The notes: generated by a model from the letters alone, not told the origin. DNA of 64,000 nt from Ascaphus truei (GCA_036426205.1 CM071568.1:214315245-214379244); one strand, 5' to 3'; shown: positions 46,797 through 58,069, numbered from the stretch's first letter. Numbers and translations are program-made.

Positions 46797-47330
46797 GAAT
46801 ATCACTTGTGAGCACATTCACATGCCTTAGACAGGTCTGCAACCCTGCCTTTAAACCATTATCACCTATCATACAGTGCTCCTTCTCCAAGGGATTATGG
46901 GAAATGACATGCAAATGAGCACACAATGTGCCACCATTTGCCTGGACTATCCATTCACATGGAGCCCATTTAAGCAAATGCATCGCCGTTCACACAGCTT
47001 TTTAAGCACAGCATGGGACTAGCAAAGCAAGTTAAACCACTCACAGACATGTTTCAACCTTGATGGGTATCATCAGTGTGAGGTTGGTTTATACTTGCTT
47101 TGCAATATTTCTAGGCTGGGCAGGTTTACCATATACATTTTAAGTTATGGTGGTGAAAAAGGCAACAAAAAACCTCCACCATGGGCATATAGCGAATAAA
47201 GAATATCAATTATGAGCCCACTCACTTGTCTTTCAACCATTATCACCTAGCATACAGTGCTACCACAGCAGCAAGGGATTCTGGGAAATTACATGCAAAT
47301 GAGCACACAATGTGTTTTTTTTTTTGTCTG
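46797..47330 (-). mobile_element. Retrozyme-like element, 404-bp unit plus about 130 bp
   Basis: GAATATCACTTGTGAG at 46797 recurs as GAATATCAATTATGAG at 47201, so the period is again 404 bp. The second copy fades near 47330 into CA and AT repeats. The sequence is a diverged relative of 9521-10029, with the ribozyme at the equivalent place. There is no coding capacity. The two units are more diverged from each other than those of the first element, so this copy looks older. Confidence 0.65.
47040..47082 (-). ncRNA. Type I hammerhead ribozyme
   Basis: Minus strand: stem I CTCACA (47082-47077) pairs fully with TGTGAG (47045-47040). The core is CTGATGA (47076-47070). Stem II is TACC/GGTT with one mismatch. 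GAAA is at 47055-47052. Stem III is ACATGT, with cleavage after C (complement of 47046). Stem I differs from that at 9769-9813 (CTCACA instead of CCCACA), yet both sides changed together. Confidence 0.75.
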
Positions 47331-47334
47331 GAAT

Positions 47335-47500
47335 ACACACACACACCCACATTATATATATTATATAATATATATATTATTATATATATTATATATATAT
47401 TATATTACATATATAGATATGTAATAAAAGCATATCCTAATACGATGAATATAGTAAATATATAGATATAGTAATATATATATATATAAATATTATGATA
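47335..47500. repeat. AC and AT-rich simple repeats
   Basis: ACACACAC then long TATATAATATA tracts. Confidence 0.85.
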
Positions 47501-47532
47501 TTTTCTTTGGTACAAAACAATGTATATCATGG

Positions 47533-47566
47533 GACAAGTTTTCTAGAGTTCTCCTCTCCTCCTCAG
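47533..47566 (-). ncRNA. Hammerhead ribozyme, downstream PLE repeat
   Basis: CTGAGGA (47566-47560), AGAG/CTCT stem II, GAAA (47543-47540), then ACTTGTC with cleavage at the complement of 47533. One change next to GAAA weakens stem II. Stem III is minimal. Confidence 0.55.
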
Positions 47567-48755
47567 GTCAGCAATACTGAAGTCAGCAGTACTTTATAAT
47601 CCTTTAACATTGAATGTCCATGATTGTGACTGACTGTGGGATCTTGGCATATATGTTTGCAGAGTTTGCAATGTGTGTTGTTGTACGGTTTTGTGCAATT
47701 ATCAGTGTCTTTAAGTTCGTTATGAAGTTTACTGTTGACTAAATTCTGTTTGAGGTTTGGTGGTTTCCGGAATGCAAGGATGGGAGGTTTGGGGAAGATT
47801 TTCTTTAATGTCACATACTCTGCCAGCATGGGTTGCAGATCTTTGATATTTTACGTATTCCCTCTAGGTTAGGGTTGTATGTGGCCACTAGTGGTATGCG
47901 TGTGGTAGGTTATTTCTGTCTGTATTGTAGCAGGTGTTCTCGTGGGGCTTTCAGTGCAGATGTAGTAGTTCTGGCAATAGTCTTTGGCTTGTATCCCTTC
48001 TGTCTTAACGATTCTGTCAGGGTTGTGAGATGCCTGTTTCTGTCTTCAAGTCAGAGCATATGCGGTGGTATCTTATAGACTGGCTGTGTATGATACCTCA
48101 TTTTGTATGGGTGGGATGGAATATGGAGATGTGGAGGTAACTGCATCTGTTTGTTGGTTTATTGTATACAGATGTGTGTAGTTTGCCATTTTTCAGTGTT
48201 AATGTTGTATCTAGAAAGTTTACTAGGTGTGCTGAATAATCCATTTTGAGTTTAATTGATGGATGGAATGAGTTCAGGGACTCGTAGAATTGTTTTAGGT
48301 TTCCTTCACCCTCCGTCCATATTATAAACAGGTCATCAAGGTATCTGTAATATTTGTAAAGTTTGGGGGGGGCATGTGATTAGGAATCTCTGTTCAAGAT
48401 TTGCCATGAAAATATTGACATATTGCTGTGCCATCTTGGTACCCATTGCAGTCCCTATTAGTTGTAGGTACATTTCCGTGTTGAATCTGAAGTAGTTGTG
48501 TGTGAGGATGTATTCTATCAGTTTGGTAATTACTACAGCGCTGTATTTCTGATCCAGGGGAGATGTAAGGAATTGCAGATATGCCTCAATACTATCCTTG
48601 TGGGTGATGTTGCTGTAAAGGGATTCTACTTCCATGGTAATTAGCAGTGTGTTGGATGGTAGTTGGTTAACGTTGTTAAGGTTATTAAGAAAATCTGTGG
48701 TATCTTGTATGAAACTGTTGTTGCTTGTGACTAAAGGTTTGAGGATATTCTCCAC
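47563..48755 (-). pseudogene. PLE reverse transcriptase and linker, broken
   Basis: The frame at 48755-48336 reads LITMEVESLYSNITHKDSI and QLIGTAMGTKMAQQYVNIF. A shift then leads to YYRYLDDLFIIW with the catalytic DD at 48337-48332, and LVNFLDTTLTLKNGKL. Later stops and shifts separate the linker (47829-47563: PPILAFRKPPNLKQNLV, CKLCKHICQ). The linker ends abruptly without GIY-YIG. The wording differs from the PLE at 7785-9090 (IDDV there, LDDL here), so two PLE lineages are present. Confidence 0.85.
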
Positions 48756-49014
48756 TAAGCCTCATATTTGTTCAGTGAATGTATCCATATCTGTTATAAT
48801 TGGTCTTCCGGGGTTTCCTGGTTTGTGAAGTTTGGGCAGCATGTAGAAGATCTCCTCTGTAATCCGTTTGGTCAGTTGCTGTTTCATGCGGCTATATGCA
48901 GTATCTTCCATCATGAATAAAACAGAAATAGTCCAGTTGCGATAGTGCAGAATAAATTAGTACTTCAGTATTAGGTGATACCTTTTTTATTTGGACTAAC
49001 AATTGATAGAACAG

Positions 49015-49048
49015 GACAAGCTTTCAAGAGTGTTCCTCTCTTCCTCAG
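49015..49048 (-). ncRNA. Hammerhead ribozyme, upstream PLE repeat
   Basis: CTGAGGA (49048-49042), stem II AGAG/CTCT, GAAA (49025-49022), GCTTGTC with cleavage at the complement of 49015. All core bases are present. The flanks match the copies at 30952 and 33829. Confidence 0.6.
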
Positions 49049-49079
49049 GTCAGCAGTACTGATTTACAAAGGATTCTAT

Positions 49080-50670
49080 GGCTAAAAGAAAAATTAGGAA
49101 AGGAGAAAAAAAACAAAGATGTACTGTAGATAAGGTAGGGTGAGAAAGGGATGTTTGAAGACATTGGAAGGGTAATAAAACGGTGACAAACATCCTCCTG
49201 GCCTGCCATTTTTGATTTTGGCAAAATTGAGCAGCAAATGAGCTTTAACCCAGCAGTTTTACTGGATCGTACAGCATGATTCATCACCTAGTTTTAGAAT
49301 TAGCAGAAAGCCCCATTAATAGTTATGAGAAGTATTTGTGAAGATTTTACAAGCGGAATCATGCAATGGAACACAGCACAGTAACAGATAAAATGCTCCT
49401 CTTTCATTTTCTGATAGTAATTCGATTTGTGTGAGGTAATGCCGTGCCCTTTCGATTACATTTACATGATTTAAATGGACTTATACTCTATACTCTTATG
49501 TGCAAAGCTTACAGTACTAGAAAAAAGAAAAACGATTCTACAGAGATATCCTTTTGTAACTTTTTTCCTACTGCAGTAATACAGTACAAAGCAACCATAG
49601 CAATGATGGGATTACTGTCACACATTTGGCCACCAATGCTTTATCCTGGCTGTTACTTATAGGCAAGTCTTTCTGCAAATGTGCATTTACAGGTGTATCA
49701 CACATGTTTTAAGCTTTCTAGCACAGCCATGCATTTTGGGTTGCTATGGTTTCTCCTATGTAGCAATGGGGATGTTTGGATTACAGTTCCTTGAAGAGTG
49801 ACTTTCTTCTAAAAAAAACATTCATAACATTTTAAACTATTGGTCAGACACAACACTGAAAATGAGAAATAAAAAACGTTAGTAATGTTATTAGTGTGAA
49901 TACAATTTCGAGATGTGGGTGCGCTTTCTCAATGTATATTAAAAAAAAAGAACTATTTCATGTGTTTATGGGAGAGTGGGAGAATAAACTGATGAAACAG
50001 AAAAGAAACACATGTCAATGTGTAGTTACCGGATATATCTGAAATACTTTGTCTGTATTAGTAAATCAAACACTATTCCACATGAATAGCTTCACACCCC
50101 ACTTCTCTCAGAAATATAGCTGACCCTCCTGTGCCCCCGAACAAAAGCTCAATTTACAGTTTATCATACTGATCCTTTCTCTCTTCACTTTTAAGACGCC
50201 TCCCTCTTGTTATTCCATGAGTCTATCTTAAAACAAAAGAATTTGTGACATGAATAATGAATGCTAGAGAGCATAGATTTTCAGTGTATCTATATCTTTC
50301 TACAGCAATATTTACAATCTGAATATGAATGAACTTTATAATCAAATCCAATTTGAAATACTTCATGTACAAAATGGGTATCACAACAACACTACCTTTC
50401 TTGCATGTTTCTAATCCATGCAGGAAGTAATCAGCTTTATAGCCAATGATTTTCAGTTAATTAAATAACCAAGTGTACTTTGTTTCAAGATCAATTGTTC
50501 CAATCTACCTGCAAATAGATAAGTATAAATAGAACTGTAATGAACACTATTTCATATTCATTCTTGTTGTGCTCTTTTAGTAGAATAAAAGCAAGATCAA
50601 ACATGTGGAAGGAGAGAATCTATTAACCGTAACAGAAACGGATTGATTTTGTTTATTTCTAAACATTTTT
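49080..50670. other. No feature recognised
   Basis: AT-rich, apparently unique sequence of about 1.6 kb that contains the target site of the BEL element. Confidence 0.4.
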
Positions 50671-50680
50671 TTTGTGGATT

Positions 50681-51284
50681 TATTCTGGAAGCCAGAGGGT
50701 CACGTGGTGATGACTTAGCTCAGATAGTGTCAACTCGGCCCTCTTTTCCAAGCACGACAAGGTCTGTTTCTTTTCTTACTTTATTTTGGAGAAAGCAGGG
50801 AAATACAGTCTCTTGTGTACAAGTGTAGGTCTAAATATCTCTGTGTGTGCTTAGTAGTAAAGGGAGGTGAAAATATAATCTTGCAGTACCATTACAGGGG
50901 TTACAGCAAGGTACTCACGAGTCCAGAGGAATGGTGGAAAGGAAGTGCCAATGTATGCTGGGTAGTAAGATAGTCTGGGGACAGACCATCTGTGGGCAGA
51001 GCAGAGGGGGAGAAAGCAGACTAGCCCATTTGAGAGAAAAGTTGGGGCTGCTATGGCAACTCACAGGAGTGTCTGGGGGAGCTACAACATGTAGCAATAA
51101 TTTGCATCTTTAATACAGCAAGCTGCTGGGAGAGGGGAAATGGCACTGTATTTATCACACAAGCACTGTGTTTGTGTGCAGAACCAAACACATACAGCTG
51201 GCACTAATAAGCTTGCAAGCAGGGCTGCGAGGAAAGGGGGGGGCGAAACAGAAGTGCAGACAGGGGTATTCCTGTTCCATGACA
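50681..51284 (-). repeat. BEL 3' LTR
   Basis: Runs TGTCATGGAACAGG to TTCCAGAATA on the minus strand. Just upstream is GACGGGGAG, a short polypurine tract candidate. The end is TA, not CA. The same ending occurs in the solo LTR at 25387-25944. Confidence 0.92.
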
Positions 51285-52800
51285 CTCCCCGTCTGGTATC
51301 TGTAGATACCACTATATGACAGGCTATGTTGAACATATGTGCAATGCAAACATAACATAACAATGCAAAGGTCCATATTCCCATAGCAAGGTGATACCGG
51401 CCGGTACCACTGGCGTCAAAGTCCTTTGGCCAACCTTCCAGTAAGGGAAGCCAGGTGGGTGCACAGCTCTTGGTTAGCTTGATGCACCACAATGTCTTTT
51501 GTAAGAGTCTCTGGCACTGTTTCCTTTTAGCCTTGTGAGAATACAGTCCTTTTGTCTCTGTAGTTTTATCCACAGAGTACATCCCCTTGTAAGTGTGCCA
51601 GTCGTGGTAGCTTGTCGCCCTATCACCTGGCGTTCGGCAGAAGGAGATGGCTTTTGGTTCCTTGCAGAAGCGGAACAACACTTCTGGAAGACTGGTTGTC
51701 GAATCTAGTCCAGTAAAGAGGGCGTCGTTCAGGGAGACTCCCTGAAACTGAGTGCTGGGGTTGAACATTACCCGGATTTGGTCGGGTTCCTGATGGTGGT
51801 AGGCCCCAGGTGATTGGAGGTACCGACATTCTTCACCTTCCTCCATTAGAGGTGCTGGCTTTGTGTGGCCGGTAAAGAATATCTTCTGGATGAAGGCCAC
51901 AAAGTTGTTTTTGGTCTCTGGTTCCCTTTTAAGGTCACGGAGGTGCGAAGTGAACCTAGAGATGGCATGTTCTCCATTGTTTGGGAAGAGTCCTTTTGGT
52001 GAATGGGATGGTAGCGGAGTCACCCAACTGCCTAGTCTGTCTTTAGAGAGCTCCTCGACAGTTAGCCTCGGGAATCCTCTATCTTCCCTTGATGGCGTTC
52101 GTTTGCCGTCCCTTGTTGTTTGGAACGCTGTGAACCGTAGGTCATCGGTGCATTTTTCTTGCACGGGAACATCTCCACGTCGTTTGGTGAAACGCTTTTG
52201 TGTCTCTTTGTTTACTGCCATCGGGAGGTTATTGTCTCCCTGGACGTAATGAAGTACAGTCTCTTTTGCCTTAGTAAAACCCTTTATGAAATGTCTCTGT
52301 GGCTGTCTCTTTTTAGATGTGTGAGAGGACAGTCCTTTTGACACTGTGGCTTCACCTGTGGGGCGCAATCTTTTGCGGCTATGCCAGCCGTGGCAGTTGG
52401 TTGCTTTGTCGCTTGATACTCTGTGGAGAGGAACAACTGTACACCTTAGTCGTGCCACTGCTCGCGAGAGGACTGTTTGATCGTTCATTGCCTTTTGGAC
52501 GATCCCTTTGTCGGTCACCTTTGGGAGGTTACTTTCTTCCTTCGGTGGAATCGACTCATCATCCTTAGCTGTCTGGACTGCTGAGCATCCCAGGCCATTG
52601 TCACATCCCCCTGATGTGAGGATGTTTTTGTTGGTCTCAGGGGTATGACCTTGTCTCTTCTCTTCACTTGGCCCTTCGGTCACTTGGAGATGGCCAAGAC
52701 ATGGTTCAGAGAGAGATGTGTGTCCACATTCTGTCACCACCGTTCTGCGGGCATCAACGTAGTCTTGCCCGTGCTCTTTGTTGGTGCACGCGTTGCCCAC
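51285..52800 (-). pseudogene. BEL pol remnant: first part of RT inside duplicated sequence
   Basis: A long open frame (from 52800, running into the 3' LTR) holds one clear RT piece: SWVTPLPSHSPKG, HAISRFTSHLRDLKREPE, FVAFIQKIFFTGHTKPAP, then DQIRVMFNPSTQFQGVSLND and LFTGLD. This covers only the RT N-terminus. The YxDD block, RNase H and integrase are gone. Around it, two diverged copies of a Ser/Lys-rich block (NCHGWHSRKRLRPTGEATVS and SYHDWHTYKGMYSVDKTTET) show internal duplication. Whether a protein is made is unknown. The open frame over about 1.7 kb is surprising for dead sequence. Confidence 0.75.
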
Positions 52801-52802
52801 TA

Positions 52803-53888
52803 TCAGCCATCATAGGTCAAGTCTTTTTGTGCGTATGGCGCGTTGTGGGGTCCGTTATGCTGTTTACGGACTTTATGTACCCTCATGATGTCCCTACCGA
52901 GCAGCAGCAGGATCTTGGCGCCTTGTTCTACCGGCCGGATGTGGTTGGCTATTCCTTTGAGGTGGGGGTAATGGAGTGCCACGTCTGGTGTGGGAATCTC
53001 ATCCCTGTTTGTGGCCATGTGGTTGCACTCGATGAGTGTGGGAAGGGGCATGTTCACTTTGCAGTCTATTGAGCATATGGTGTAGCCATTCACTCTTCTC
53101 CCTGTGGTCTCCATTCGCCCTGCACATGTTCTGAGAGTGTAAGGAGAAGCACCGTCTTGTATGTTAAACATGTCGAAGAACTCTGACCTGACCAGCGATC
53201 GGTTGCTCTGTTCGTCGAGGATTGCGTACATCCGAATAGCCTTCTCAGGTTGTCCCGGGGGGTGCACTGCGACAAGGCATGTTTTGGAGCAGGATATTTT
53301 GTCACCTTCTTTTCCGCAAACCTCAGTGCGCTGAGATGTGACGGATGTTGGTTCTCCTTCTCCTTCCTCCCCGCCATGCTCCGGTACGTAGGATGGGTTC
53401 TTGAGTTGGTGGAGTGTCAGCGCCTCTGGGTGTAACAATGTCACGTGCTTGTCACTTTCGCACACTGTGCATTTGATCTCTTCTTTACAGTCCCTGGCTA
53501 GGTGAGTCGTGGAACCGCAGCACCTGAAGCAAACTCTGAATTCTCCAAGTAACCTCTTGCGTTCCTCTAGGGACTTCATCCTGAACCCAAAGCACTTGTT
53601 GAGTGGGTGTGGCTTCTTGTGTATGGGACATTCCCTGTTTGGGTCCCTTGGTTCCTTGTCTCCGGCGAACGACTGATCGGGAGTAGTTTGGGTATTGGGA
53701 GGCACGTCCGTCCTGCGGACCGAGATGGGTGTTTGGGTGTTACCATATCTCGTCGCTGGTCTATTGTTCCTCAGACTGCTTGCACTGTATGTGGTTTGCG
53801 CACCTAAGATGAAACTGGGGTCGTTCCTTGTCCTGGCTGCTTCGCGAATGAAGCTCAAGAAAACTGAGAATGGGGGGTAGACGACTTG
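52803..53888 (-). pseudogene. BEL zinc knuckles and DUF1758 aspartic protease
   Basis: The frame continues directly from gag after one TAG. It begins YPPFSVFLSFIREAAR. CPIHKKPHPLNKC and then CFRCCGSTTHLARDC with CTVCESDKHVTLLH are the Cys/His knuckles typical of Pao-type gag-pro. AILDEQSNRSLV is the DUF1758 protease active-site region (D in place of the DTG triad, as in the family). The ORF ends with two stops at about 52800. The protease would process the polyprotein. All conserved residues I can judge are present. Confidence 0.85.
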
Positions 53889-55575
53889 CTACTCCCTTTT
53901 GTATTTGGAGCCTTGTGAGATCCATTTTTCTTGGAGGTTGAAGGGTAGCTTCTCCAGGATGGGTCTCACTCCACGAGCTGAGTCTAGGACGTTGAGACCT
54001 ATTAAGGAATGGTCTTTCCTTGCGAACTCCAGTTCTTGCAGCAGGTCTCCAAGATCTCGTAACTTCGAGTAGTCTTTAGTTGTGATCTTGGGGAAGCTGT
54101 TGACTCTTTTGAAGAGCGAATCCTCGACGGCTTCGGGGCTGCCGTAGGACTCTTCTAGCCTTTCCCACACTAGGTCAAGACCTACTTGGGGTTGGTGCGC
54201 GTTCGCTGCCCGCAGTCTATTTGCGTACTCTCTGGATTCGTTCCCCAGGAACTTGAATAGCAGGTTGAGCTCTTCCCTTGCTGAGAAGTCCAAGCTGTTG
54301 ATTGCGTCTTTGAAGGTGAACTTCCACGTCCGGTAGTTCTCAGGGCGATCGTCGAAGCAAATGAGCCTTGCTTGTACCAGGTCGCGCCGGATCATATACT
54401 TGGCTATGTCTGTCAGGCCTGAGGCATCGGCGTGTTTGTCCCGTTCTGAGGTTTTTGCTGGGAGGGTCCGTGCGGTAGCCTCTTCCTTGGCGTGGACGCG
54501 TGATGACTTCTGGTCGGTGTGAGGGGCTGTGTTTCCGTGTGTGGGCGTACCTGGATGGCGAGCCCGTTGTAGTGCACCCGTGTGCGCGCTGGCGTGTGGA
54601 TCACTGTTGCGGCTGTGGCTATCCCAGGCAGCATGTGCCATTGGCGGAGCAGCGTCTCCTCCTCGTGGACCTAGCAAGTCTTCAGTGTCTGTGGTGTCAC
54701 TCCCTCCGTGTTGAGATGGTGCGCTGGTGTTTACGCTGAAGAGGCTCCTTACGTAGTCTTCAGTGCGTTGGGCTGGATCCTCTGAGGCTATCCGTCTGTA
54801 CGGTAGCTCCCCGCCGTCCTGTCTCGCAGCTGCTTCTAGGACTTCGGCTTGGGCTATGGCGGCAGCGGTATCCTCTTCTTTGCTTAGAGCCTCTAGATCC
54901 GCATCTAATTCGGCCTTTCTACGCGCATTGGCAGCGGCGGCGGTAGCAGCGGCGGCCTGCTCTTCCTCTTCTATGCGCGCCTTTTCTGCCCTTACGGCTG
55001 CCTCTCTCTGACCATATTCGGCCCTGGCACGTGCGGCCTCTGCGGTGGCTCGCGCCTTGGTAGCGTTTGTGCTTGCGCTAGACGCGTGAGACTGCGCTAA
55101 TCTTGCTGACCTTGATGAGTGTCTGGATGTGCTGGAGCGCTGTGATGCAGTTTCCAGCAAAAGGTCCTTTCTCTGGTCTTCAGCCTCAGTGATAGTGGTC
55201 TGCACGAAGCCGTCACGCTCCAGGTCAGTTGCCTCCTGCTGGTCACGTTCGCTGAGGCTTTCCTCCATGTTAATTCTTTTTAGGTATGCGAGATATGTTT
55301 GTGACAGCATTTGGTAACGTTTGTGACTTGACCTCAATTGGGCTATAGCTTGCCTAATTTGTTTCTCCTGATCGCTAGTACTTGCAACATTACATATTTC
55401 ACTTTTCGCGGTGTGCTTCAATGTCAGTCTCATATTTTTCGCGGGCCTTTTGTGTCAGTGTGACTGTCCGTTTGGGCCTTGCGCCTGCCCGCGCCTGTTG
55501 CACTTGCGCAGTGGTCTCTGTGTCTGAGTGATCGCTTTCCTGCGTGATGTCTGGTGAGGCTCTGAGTTCTGCCAT
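53889..55575 (-). pseudogene. BEL gag-like protein with N-terminal frameshift
   Basis: ATG at 55575-55573 opens MAELRASPDITQESD and reads to a TGA at 55401-55399. A neighbouring frame takes over from about 55433 and stays open to TAG at 53891-53889, so one frameshift splits the N-terminus. The body has a helical, Ala/Arg/Glu-rich coil (about 55050-54850), a Pro/His-rich region, then a DUF1759-like domain ending SKLRDLGDLLQELEFA and PILEKLPFNLQEKW. Gag would form the particle around the element RNA. The TAG at the end is in frame with the protease that follows, so it is a single-codon break or a read-through stop. Confidence 0.85.
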
Positions 55576-56057
55576 GCTGTAGGTGTGTGTGGGCCTTTTG
55601 CCAGTGCGTGTGGCGTGCGGTCTTTTACCTTGTCAGTGATGGGCGTCTGTCTCAGATGATGCCGAGCGGTGTCCTGCAGCGTGCAGCGTAGGGGTAGCTG
55701 TACTCACAGGTGTCCGGTGGCTCTGACCCGTGTCCTGGCGGGTGTCCGGTAGCGTGGCCCTTGATGGCGCTAGCCGTGGGGACGTGCACAGGGGTAGGTG
55801 AGATGGTGGCTCCTCACTATGGGGCTGTGCAGAGGGTGAACTCAGGCAGAGAAAAGGCAGTTAGGTTTTGTGTGAGAAGCACTGTTTGTTGAAAAGCTGC
55901 TGTGCAGTGTAGGCTGCTGCTTGTCTATTAAGGCTGCAGGCTGTGTGCAGTTGAGCTACTTGGTGCTTCCTTTGTCTGTAGAGGCTGCCCTATTTTATCA
56001 TGGAGTCTGGAGTAGCAGCTCCTGTAAGTATCTGTAAGGCACACAATATATTTTCAC

Positions 56058-56664
56058 TATTCTGGAAGCCAGAGGGTCACGTGGTGATGACTTAGCTCAG
56101 ATAGTGTCAACTCGGCCCTCTTTTCCAAGCACGACAAAGTCTGTTTCTTTTCTTACTTTATTTTGGAGAAAGCAGGGAAATACAGTCTCATGTGTAGAGG
56201 TGTAGGTCTAAATATCTCTGTGAGTGCTTAGTAGTAAAGGGAGGTGAAAAGATAATCTTGCAGTACCATTACAGGGGTTACAGCAAGGTACTCACGAGTC
56301 CAGAGGAATGGTGGAAAGGAAGTGCCAATGTATGCTGGGTAGTAAGATAGTCTGGGGACAGACCATATGTGGGCAGAGCAGAGGGGGAGAAAGCAGACTA
56401 GCCCATTTGAGAGAAAAGCTGGGGCTGCTATGGCAACTCACAGGAGTGTCTGGGGGAGCTACAATATGTAGCAATAATGTTGCATCTTTAATACAGCAAG
56501 CTGCTGGGAGAGGGGAAATTGCACTGTATTTATCACACAAGCACTGTGTTTGTGTGCAGAACCAAACACATACAGCTGGCACTAATAAGCTGGCAAGCAG
56601 GGCTGCGAGGAAAGGGGGGGGGGTGAAACAGAAGTGCAGACAGGGGTATTCCTGTTCCATGACA
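56058..56664 (-). repeat. BEL 5' LTR
   Basis: Near-identical to 50681-51284, including the ATTAAAGATGCAA signal region. The sequence just downstream (56057 and lower) does not show an obvious tRNA-complementary primer site by eye. Confidence 0.92.
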
Positions 56665-56669
56665 GGATT

Positions 56670-57115
56670 CTTAGAAATATTCAGTGATGCCAAACACTCT
56701 AAAAGAAGGCAGCAGCCGCCAGCACCATTTCTATTTGTAGAAATGACATTATTGCCTTAGAGCATGTTATAGACCACAATAAAATGTAAAAGTTGCAAGA
56801 GCATACCTACAGTATGCAGCAGCATGATAGGAGAGGTTACAGCAAATGCAAAAACATTTTCCAAAATTGGTAATGGAAACATTTGAATAGCATTATATAC
56901 CTGTCTGCTGTTTAAATGCTTGAAGGTTTTAATAGTAATAATGTATGCTGTGTTTCAAGTAAAAATCACAACAGGACATCTTGGCTTCTTATTGTTCCCA
57001 ATGATTCGTGGGATTTAAATACCAGGAAGTAACGGCACTACCTTTACCGGTAAGTATCTCAGGAACCACTGAGTCCACGCAGCTGAAATTAGCCTGGTTC
57101 AGTTCCAGGGACACC
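56670..57115. other. No feature recognised
   Basis: AT-rich flank of the BEL element. Confidence 0.35.
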
Positions 57116-57117
57116 CT

Positions 57118-57314
57118 CCTTCCTATTCTAATAATAAAAAAGGGGGGTCAGAGGGGAACTGCTGCTTTAATGTGCTGTGTACTCACCGATGAGCCATGCT
57201 GATTGGCTCTGAAGCTCCTTCCTATTCTAATAATAAAAAAAGGGGGGTGAGAGGGGAACTGCTGCTTTAATGTGCTGTGTACTCACCGATGAGCCATGCT
57301 GATTGGCTCTGGAG
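57118..57314. repeat. 98-bp tandem duplication
   Basis: CCTTCCTATTCTAATAATAA through GATTGGCTCTGRAGCT occurs twice with about three differences. A second short duplication (AGGCTACATCTGTAAGTTA) follows near 57412-57470. Confidence 0.92.
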
Positions 57315-57664
57315 CTGCTGCTGAAAAAGCAAAACCTGTGCCGCCAGAGACAGCGTTAATTCTCTGGTGTCGGGGCAGCCACAACTTGCCCCAGTGCCGG
57401 AGACATCAAGTCAGGCTACATCTGTAAGTTACTGTACATTAAGGCTACATCTGTAAGTTATTGTACGTTAATCATAACTCTTTATTCACTAAAACAAATC
57501 ATGTGAACTAAACCCGGTTTTACTCCCGTTAAAAGCATGGCATTATTTGTAACGGCTGCTATTTTAAATGATATGCAAATGAGCTCATTAAAGCTTAAAT
57601 GATATTCATCTCAGATTCACAAAGCTCCATTAAGGTTCAAACTGGGAAATAATGCTACAGTATT

Positions 57665-58066
57665 TAAGGCTGCATCCATGGAAGGACAGGCAGCGCTGCA
57701 CCGTGCGGACGCTCTGCGATGAGCCCCGGCATCCTCAATGAGGATGTCTTGAGAGGGAGCTCACGTGAGCCTCCTTAGGCGTGCTGAGGCGTTGAGATTT
57801 TCAGCCGACAGCCGAAACTGTTGTTCAGCGCGCTGTCGGCTGAAAACCTCCAATCACAGCAAAGCACTGTCAACGTCGGCGCCGTGACGTTGACGTCGGC
57901 ACGTCGCGGGCTGTTGGCCCAGCGACATCACTGCCCCGCCTCCCCCCGCCTCCCGATCGCGCATGCTGGCTCGCCTGCCAGTCCATGGAATCGCTCCTGA
58001 CCGGGCAGGCGAGCCTCAACGTCAGCGCGGAGGAGCGCGGGCTGAGGCTCAATGGACGCAGCCTAA
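57665..58066. mobile_element. GC-rich MITE
   Basis: The termini AAGGCTGCATCCATGGAAGG and CTCAATGGACGCAGCCTAAG are imperfect inverted repeats. TTTAA precedes the left end and TAAG follows the right, so a TTAA-type duplication is possible but not clean. The interior is CpG-rich with a 15-bp hairpin (57798-57846). Confidence 0.6.
57798..57846. repeat. Perfect 15-bp hairpin
   Basis: TTTTCAGCCGACAGC (57798-57812) and its exact inverse (57832-57846) are separated by 19 bases. Lies inside the GC-rich MITE. Confidence 0.9.
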
Positions 58067-58069
58067 GTC

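Larger units (their letters stand above)
47533..49075 (-). mobile_element. PLE with hammerhead motifs at both ends, GIY-YIG missing
   Basis: Same-orientation ribozyme copies bound the element (49048-49015 upstream, 47566-47533 downstream on the minus strand), as expected for PLE terminal repeats. Between them lies an RT remnant (48755-47563). The leader after the upstream ribozyme is very short, so the 5' coding part is lost. No GIY-YIG domain follows the Cys-rich linker. About 1.5 kb remains, whereas I would expect roughly double for a full element. Confidence 0.8.
50681..56664 (-). mobile_element. BEL/Pao LTR retrotransposon, complete ends, most of pol missing
   Basis: LTRs of 604 and 607 bp bound about 4.8 kb of internal sequence. 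GGATT duplicates lie at 50676-50680 and 56665-56669. The LTRs differ at about 15 positions by eye, so the insertion is fairly young. On the minus strand the order is 5' LTR, gag, zinc knuckles, aspartic protease (DUF1758 type), then a rearranged region with only the first part of RT. Catalytic RT, RNase H and integrase are absent. It could only have moved with enzymes supplied by another element. The solo LTR at 25387 is a relative. Confidence 0.9.
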
